Origin: Paracoccus xiamenensis
GTDB taxonomy: Bacteria; Pseudomonadota; Alphaproteobacteria; Rhodobacterales; Rhodobacteraceae
DNA: 64,000 bases
NCBI RefSeq assembly: GCF_011308835.1
Contig: NZ_JAAOHY010000006.1
Coordinates: forward strand, 124,001-188,000
Direction: 5' to 3'
The translations under genes were made by a program, and so were the position numbers. Under the pieces are notes generated by a model. It saw nothing but the letters and a program-made list of their open reading frames with translations, was not told the origin of the DNA and made no database searches. How positions within the stretch are numbered: the stretch's first letter is position 1; every line of letters begins with the position of its first letter. Below, one piece after another: positions 59,574 through 64,000 of this stretch.

Positions 59574-59585
59574 GGCCTTCCCGCC

Positions 59586-61250
59586 ATGATGCATATCCCG
59601 CTCTGGAAGCGCGTCCTGATTCTGGGCGTGGTGGCGATCGGCCTGATCTGGGCCTCGCCGAACCTGTTCTATTCCCGTGTCGAGGCGCATAACGATGCGC
59701 TTGCGGCTTCGGAAAAGGCCGGGTTCGTCACCCCCGAACAACAGGCCGCCATCGACGCGTGGCCCAGCTGGATGCCCAACGGGCTGGTCAATCTGGGGCT
59801 GGACCTGCGGGGCGGGGCGCATCTGCTGGCAGAGGTGCACACGGACGACGTCTATAAGGCGCGGATGGATTCGCTGTGGCCGGAAATGCGCCGCGCGCTT
59901 GCAGATCAGCGCGATGTGGTGGGCGCGGTGCGCCGCGTTGCCAGTCCCGAGGATGAGCTGCATATCGAGATCGAGAACCCCGATCAGATGGCCGCTGCGG
60001 TCCAGATCGCGCGCGACATGGCCGTGCCGGTGGTGACGCTGACCGGGGCCGGGCAGTCGGATCTGGTCGTCAGCGCCTCGGGCAATGTGATGACGGTGGC
60101 GCTGTCTGATGCCGAGAAAACGGCCGCAGACGACCGCACGATCCAGCAATCGCTGGAAATCGTGCGCCGCCGCGTCGACGAGGTGGGCACCCGTGAGCCG
60201 ACCATTCAGCGCCAGGGCGCCGACCGTATCCTGATTCAGGTGCCGGGCATCGGCTCCGCGGCCGAGCTGAAAGAGCTGATCGGCACCACCGCCAAGCTGA
60301 CCTTCAACCCGGTCGTCGGGCGCACCACTGACGCCAATGCCCGCCCGGGCGTGGGCAATGTGCTGCTGCCGTCGCAGGATGAGCAGGGCGTATACTATAT
60401 CCTTGAAAACACCCCGGTCGTGACCGGCGAGGAACTGACCAACGCGCAGCCGGCTTTCGATCAGAACAGCCAGCCGGCGGTGAATTTCAACTTCAACCCC
60501 TCGGGGGCGCGCAAGTTTGGTGCCTATACGGCGGCCAATATCGGCCAGCCCTTCGCCATCGTGCTGGATAACGAGGTGATTTCCGCCCCGGTCATCCGCG
60601 ACGCGATCACCACCGGATCGGGCCAGATCTCTGGCTCGATGGATGTCGCCGGCTCGACCCAGCTGGCGGTGCTGTTGCGCGCGGGCGCCTTGCCCGCCGA
60701 GCTGACCTTCCTGGAGGAACGCACCATCGGGCCGGAACTGGGGCAGGACAGCATTGATGCGGGCAAGCTTGGCTCGATCATCGCCATCTTCGGCGTCGTG
60801 GCCTATATCGTTGCCAGCTATGGCACCTTCGGGATATTCGCCTCGGCTGCGGTGATCGTGAACGTGATCCTGCTGTTGGCGGTCATGTCGGCCATCGGGG
60901 CCACGCTGACCCTGCCGGGCATCGCCGGGATCGTGTTGACGGTGGGGACCGCGGTTGACGCCAACGTCATCATCTATGAGCGTATCCGCGAAGAACTGCG
61001 CAAGGGCAAGCGGGTCGCCAATGTGATCGATACCGGCTTTCAAGAGGCGATGTCGGCGATCATCGACGCCAACGTCACCACGTTCATCGCCGGTCTGGTC
61101 ATGTTCTTCATCGGCTCTGGTCCGGTAAAGGGCTTTGCGGTCACGCTGACCATCGGTCTGGTCACATCCGTGTTCACAGCGATCTATCTGACCCGTCTGT
61201 TGATCGTATTGTGGTATGAACGGCGCAAGCCGAAGCAGCTGGTTCTGTAA
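59586..61250 (+). CDS. secD: Protein translocase subunit SecD
   Basis: SecD with SecF uses the proton gradient to complete protein export on the periplasmic side. The 554-aa protein has the P1 head domain between helix 1 and helix 2, with LGLDLRGGAHLLAEV and the D1-D6 elements; helices 2-6 at the C-terminus include the D4 region AVDANVIIYERIREELRKGK. It is 12 bases after yajC. ATG 59586 is followed at once by a second ATG; either could be used. Confidence 0.96.
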   Translation: MMHIPLWKRVLILGVVAIGLIWASPNLFYSRVEAHNDALAASEKAGFVTPEQQAAIDAWPSWMPNGLVNLGLDLRGGAHLLAEVHTDDVYKARMDSLWPEMRRALADQRDVVGAVRRVASPEDELHIEIENPDQMAAAVQIARDMAVPVVTLTGAGQSDLVVSASGNVMTVALSDAEKTAADDRTIQQSLEIVRRRVDEVGTREPTIQRQGADRILIQVPGIGSAAELKELIGTTAKLTFNPVVGRTTDANARPGVGNVLLPSQDEQGVYYILENTPVVTGEELTNAQPAFDQNSQPAVNFNFNPSGARKFGAYTAANIGQPFAIVLDNEVISAPVIRDAITTGSGQISGSMDVAGSTQLAVLLRAGALPAELTFLEERTIGPELGQDSIDAGKLGSIIAIFGVVAYIVASYGTFGIFASAAVIVNVILLLAVMSAIGATLTLPGIAGIVLTVGTAVDANVIIYERIREELRKGKRVANVIDTGFQEAMSAIIDANVTTFIAGLVMFFIGSGPVKGFAVTLTIGLVTSVFTAIYLTRLLIVLWYERRKPKQLVL

Positions 61251-61260
61251 GGGGGCTATC

Positions 61261-62235
61261 ATGGCATTCCGTCTGAAACTCGTCCCCGACGAAACCAAGA
61301 TCAATTTCTTCCGCTGGCAGTATGTGACCTTCGGCATCTCGGCCGTGGCCATGGCGCTGTCGGTTGTGCTGCTGCTGACCATGGGGCTGAACTTCGGCAT
61401 CGACTTCAAGGGCGGCACCACCATCCGCACCGAAAGCTCGACCGCGTTCGAGGTGGGCGATTACCGCGAGGCCCTGCAAGGGCTAGGGCTGGAAGATGTG
61501 TCGATTACCGAGGTATTCGATCCGACCTTCGGCGACGAAAAACATGTCGCGCAGGTGCGCATCGGCGCGACCGAAGGCACCGAGGCGATGACGCCCGAGC
61601 AGATCGGTGCGGTCGAGGCGGCGCTGAAAGAGGTCGATCCCAACGTCACTTTCGCCGCCGTCGAATCGGTTGGACCGAAGGTGTCGGCCGAGCTGATCAA
61701 GACGGCCGTCTATGCGGTGCTGGCGGCCTCGGCGGGGATCCTGTTCTATATCTGGCTGCGCTTTGAATGGCAGTTCGCGATCGGCGGCGTGGTGGCCATC
61801 GTTCATGACGTGCTGATCACGATGGGGATTTTTTCGCTGTTCCAGCTGAGGTTCGACCTGTCGACCATCGCCGCGCTGCTGACCATTCTGGGCTATTCGA
61901 TCAACGATACCGTCGTGGTGTTTGACCGGCTTCGGGAAAACTTGATGAAGTTCAAGTCCATGCCGCTGGTCGACGTGATGAACCTGACGGTGAACGAGAC
62001 GCTGTCGCGTACCATCATGACCGCCGTGACCACGGCCATCGCGCTGACCGCGCTGCTGGTCTTTGGCGGCGATGTGATCCGGGGCTTTGTCTTCGCGATG
62101 CTGCTGGGGGTCTTCGTCGGCTGTTATTCGACGATCTACGTGGCCAAGAACATCGTGCTGTGGCTGGGCGTCAAGCGGGACTGGTCGAAACCCGACCCTG
62201 AGGCGCTGCCCGAAAAATTCACGGAAGCGCCCTGA
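61261..62235 (+). CDS. secF: Protein translocase subunit SecF
   Basis: The partner of SecD; 324 aa with six helices. The D-like motif [15 protein letters not shown] follows helix 1, and [17 protein letters not shown] is the conserved intramembrane acidic region shared with SecD, with [18 protein letters not shown] next. GGGGGC lies before ATG 61261. The stop and the next start overlap (TGATG). Confidence 0.97.
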   Translation: MAFRLKLVPDETKINFFRWQYVTFGISAVAMALSVVLLLTMGLNFGIDFKGGTTIRTESSTAFEVGDYREALQGLGLEDVSITEVFDPTFGDEKHVAQVRIGATEGTEAMTPEQIGAVEAALKEVDPNVTFAAVESVGPKVSAELIKTAVYAVLAASAGILFYIWLRFEWQFAIGGVVAIVHDVLITMGIFSLFQLRFDLSTIAALLTILGYSINDTVVVFDRLRENLMKFKSMPLVDVMNLTVNETLSRTIMTAVTTAIALTALLVFGGDVIRGFVFAMLLGVFVGCYSTIYVAKNIVLWLGVKRDWSKPDPEALPEKFTEAP

Positions 62236-62591
62236 TGAAGCTGACCGCGGCCGAATATCCGTCTGGCGCTGTGCCCGTGGATGGCTATGGCCCCGGTTTC
62301 TTCCGTGTCGGCGGCCAGGTCCATGTCGGCGCGATCATCGTCGCACCTTCGGGCGTGTCGTCTTGGGGCGGAATCGCCGACCGCGCCGCGCTGTTGGCGC
62401 TGGCGGGAAAGGTCGATCTGTTGTTTCTGGGCATGGGTGCCGACATCGCCCCGCCCCCCGCGGATCTGATTGCGGAACTGGACGGGCTGGGGGTCATGGC
62501 CGAACCCATGTCCTCGCCCTCTGCCGCGCGCAGCTTCAACGTCTTGCTGGCCGAGGGGCGGCGCGTCGCCTGCGCGCTGATCCCGGTATGA
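62235..62591 (+). CDS. Mth938-domain protein (NDUFAF3/AAMDC-like, DUF498)
   Basis: This 118-aa single-domain protein has the family fold pattern: [20 protein letters not shown], then [18 protein letters not shown], then [27 protein letters not shown] (segments about 90-118). In eukaryotes the relative NDUFAF3 is a complex I assembly factor, and the alphaproteobacterial gene often sits beside secDF. Whether it assists complex I here is inference. The overlap with secF (TGATG) and with ccmA (ATGA) makes it part of the same transcript. Confidence 0.88.
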   Translation: MKLTAAEYPSGAVPVDGYGPGFFRVGGQVHVGAIIVAPSGVSSWGGIADRAALLALAGKVDLLFLGMGADIAPPPADLIAELDGLGVMAEPMSSPSAARSFNVLLAEGRRVACALIPV

Positions 62592-63220
62592 GCCTGCTGG
62601 CCGTCCATGATCTTGCCGTCGCGCGCGGTGGGATGCGGACGGTCGAGGGCGTCAGTTTTGCGCTGGATGCGGGGCAGGCGCTGATCCTGCGCGGCCCGAA
62701 TGGCATCGGCAAGACCACGCTTCTGCGCACCGTCGCCGGGCTGCAACCCGCCGTCAGCGGCAGGATCGAGGCCGCCCCCGACGCAATCGCCTATGCCGCA
62801 CATGCCGACGGGCTGAAGACCGCCCTGACCGTGACCGAAAACCTGCGCTTCTGGGCGCAGGTCTTTGGCCGCACGGAAATTACCCCCGCGATCGAGGCGA
62901 TGAACCTGCGCGACCTGACTCAGCGCCCGGCGGGCACGCTGTCGGCAGGGCAGAAACGGCGCCTTGGGCTGGCGCGGCTGCTGGTTACTGGGCGACCGGT
63001 CTGGGTGCTGGATGAACCGACGGTCTCGCTCGACGCCGATTCGGTGGCGCTGTTCGCGACTGTCGTGCGCGCGCATCTGGGGCAGGGCGGGGCGGCGCTG
63101 ATGGCCACGCATATCGACCTGGGCCTGCCCGAGGCGGAGGTGCTGGACCTGACGCCGCTGCGCGCCTCGACCGCCAGCAAGGACGTGAAACCTGCCGGGT
63201 TCAATGAGGCATTTGCATGA
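62588..63220 (+). CDS. ccmA: Heme ABC exporter ATP-binding protein CcmA
   Basis: CcmA is the ATPase of CcmABCD, which releases holo-CcmE for cytochrome c maturation. In 210 aa: Walker [15 protein letters not shown], signature [16 protein letters not shown], Walker [13 protein letters not shown]. The chain is slightly shorter than average, normal for alphaproteobacteria. ATG 62588 overlaps the preceding stop and its end overlaps ccmB. The ccmI gene of the same pathway is 58 kb upstream. Confidence 0.95.
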   Translation: MSLLAVHDLAVARGGMRTVEGVSFALDAGQALILRGPNGIGKTTLLRTVAGLQPAVSGRIEAAPDAIAYAAHADGLKTALTVTENLRFWAQVFGRTEITPAIEAMNLRDLTQRPAGTLSAGQKRRLGLARLLVTGRPVWVLDEPTVSLDADSVALFATVVRAHLGQGGAALMATHIDLGLPEAEVLDLTPLRASTASKDVKPAGFNEAFA

Positions 63221-63873
63221 TCGCCCTGCTGATGCGTGACCTGAGACTGGCGACCCGCGCGGGCGGGGGCTTCGGTCTTGGCCTCGCCTTCTTCCTGATC
63301 GTCTGCACGCTGGTCCCCTTCGGCGTTGGCCCGCAGGCCGAGATGCTGTCGCGGATTGCCCCCGGCATCCTCTGGATCGGCGCATTGCTGGCTTGCCTGC
63401 TGTCGCTTGACCGGCTGTTCGCGCTGGATTTCGAAGATGGCTCGCTGGACCTTCTGGCGACCGCGCCCCTGCCGCTGGAAGGCGGCGTGGCCGTCAAGGC
63501 CGCAGCCCATTGGATCGCCACCGGTCTGCCGCTGGTCGTGGCGGCCCCGCTGTTCGGAATGCTGCTGCACCTGCCCAGCCAAGCGGTGCCCTATCTGTTG
63601 ATCTCATTGCTGATCGGGACGCCGGCGCTGTCCATGCTGGGCGCCTTCGGCGCGGCCATTACCGTGGGCTTGCGCCGCGGCGGGTTGCTGCTGTCGCTGC
63701 TGGTGCTGCCGCTTTATGTGCCTACCTTGCTGTTCGGGGCCGAGGCCGTGCGGCGCGGCGCGGCCGGAATGGATGCAATCACGCCTTTGGTCTTTCAGGC
63801 CGCCATCACGCTGCTGACGCTTGCGCTTATCCCCTTCGCGGCGGCTGCGGCATTACGTATCAACCTGCGCTAG
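63217..63873 (+). CDS. ccmB: Heme exporter protein CcmB
   Basis: The membrane partner of CcmA, 218 aa with six helices: [21 protein letters not shown] at the N-terminus, the [32 protein letters not shown] segment (about 67-98), and [20 protein letters not shown]. The ATGA overlap with ccmA couples translation. There are 39 bases before ccmC. Confidence 0.95.
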   Translation: MIALLMRDLRLATRAGGGFGLGLAFFLIVCTLVPFGVGPQAEMLSRIAPGILWIGALLACLLSLDRLFALDFEDGSLDLLATAPLPLEGGVAVKAAAHWIATGLPLVVAAPLFGMLLHLPSQAVPYLLISLLIGTPALSMLGAFGAAITVGLRRGGLLLSLLVLPLYVPTLLFGAEAVRRGAAGMDAITPLVFQAAITLLTLALIPFAAAAALRINLR

Positions 63874-63912
63874 GGTCTTCACCGGGTCCCCGCCAACCGC
63901 TAGGAACGCCCC

Positions 63913-64000
63913 ATGTCGATCTGGGAATATGCGAACCCCGTCAAATTCATGCGCAGCTCTGGCGCGGTGCTGCCATGGGTGGTCGCGGGTGCTGCCGCCT
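63913..64000 (+). CDS. ccmC: Heme exporter protein CcmC, 5' end
   Basis: Only 29 codons are visible before the window edge: MSIWEYANPVKFMRSSGAVL then PWVVAGAAA. The start is family-typical (MSIWEYANP...), followed by the first membrane helix. CcmC binds heme with CcmE in cytochrome c maturation. Gene order ccmA-ccmB-ccmC supports the call. Confidence 0.85.
   Translation, partial: MSIWEYANPVKFMRSSGAVLPWVVAGAAA

Noticed and set aside
59058..61430. A 790-codon minus-strand open frame over yajC and secD
   Set aside because: SecD and YajC are unambiguous on the plus strand; the antisense sequence is Arg/His/Gln-rich and matches nothing.

Overview
The window is high-GC alphaproteobacterial chromosome and most probably comes from Paracoccus or a close relative in the Rhodobacteraceae. 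The mature N-terminus of cytochrome c oxidase subunit II ([12 protein letters not shown]) and the NuoA sequence look almost identical to those I remember from Paracoccus denitrificans. The NADH dehydrogenase cluster also has the nqo-type gene order with extra reading frames between structural genes. I see no phage, insertion sequence, CRISPR array, rRNA or tRNA.

Layout. 1-3.7 kb: the tail of a CoA-transferase gene, an HPP/CBS membrane protein, 5-formyl-THF cyclo-ligase, a DUF6522 protein, Fe-type superoxide dismutase and a small membrane protein. 3.9-9.4 kb: ccmI-ruvX, a structured intergenic stretch, dprA, a methyltransferase-like gene and tldD. 9.5-13.9 kb: the aa3 oxidase operon ctaC-ctaB-small membrane protein-ctaG-ctaE, then surf1. 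13.9-24.3 kb: thrC, an M16 peptidase, a GNAT, a GlcD-like oxidase, a dipeptide-type ABC transporter without a binding protein, an aldehyde dehydrogenase and an EEP-family protein. 24.3-31.9 kb: a RecD-like helicase, a small membrane protein, EcsC, a GNAT, a flavin reductase, apt, an EamA transporter, an MFS transporter with a soluble C-terminal domain, and a GlsB-type protein. 32.2-55.3 kb: all fourteen nuo genes with ten additional reading frames among them, then birA-coaX-rnj. 55.4-64 kb: an SLC13/TrkA-C permease, trmB, a repeat-like intergenic element, mazG, then yajC-secD-secF-Mth938 protein-ccmA-ccmB-ccmC, with the last gene cut by the window edge.

How the genes fit together. Much of the window builds the aerobic respiratory chain: complex I, subunits II and III of cytochrome c oxidase with heme-O/A synthesis and copper insertion, SURF1, cytochrome c maturation (ccmABC and the unlinked ccmI), and Sec insertion through SecDF-YajC. 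Genes are packed tightly. Stop/start overlaps (ATGA, GTGA, TTGA, TGATG) are common, and several starts are GTG or TTG.

The most interesting material lies inside the nuo operon. There are two small reading frames of 48 and 56 codons that fit exactly between their neighbours. Five are predicted exported proteins, two of which look like diverged duplicates sharing a cysteine pattern. A short C-terminal helix-hairpin-helix-like domain is shared by NuoE and the gene that follows it. Other points are an inverted repeat that could hide the dprA ribosome binding site, an 18-bp palindrome upstream of ccmI, and a repeat-like inverted element beside trmB.
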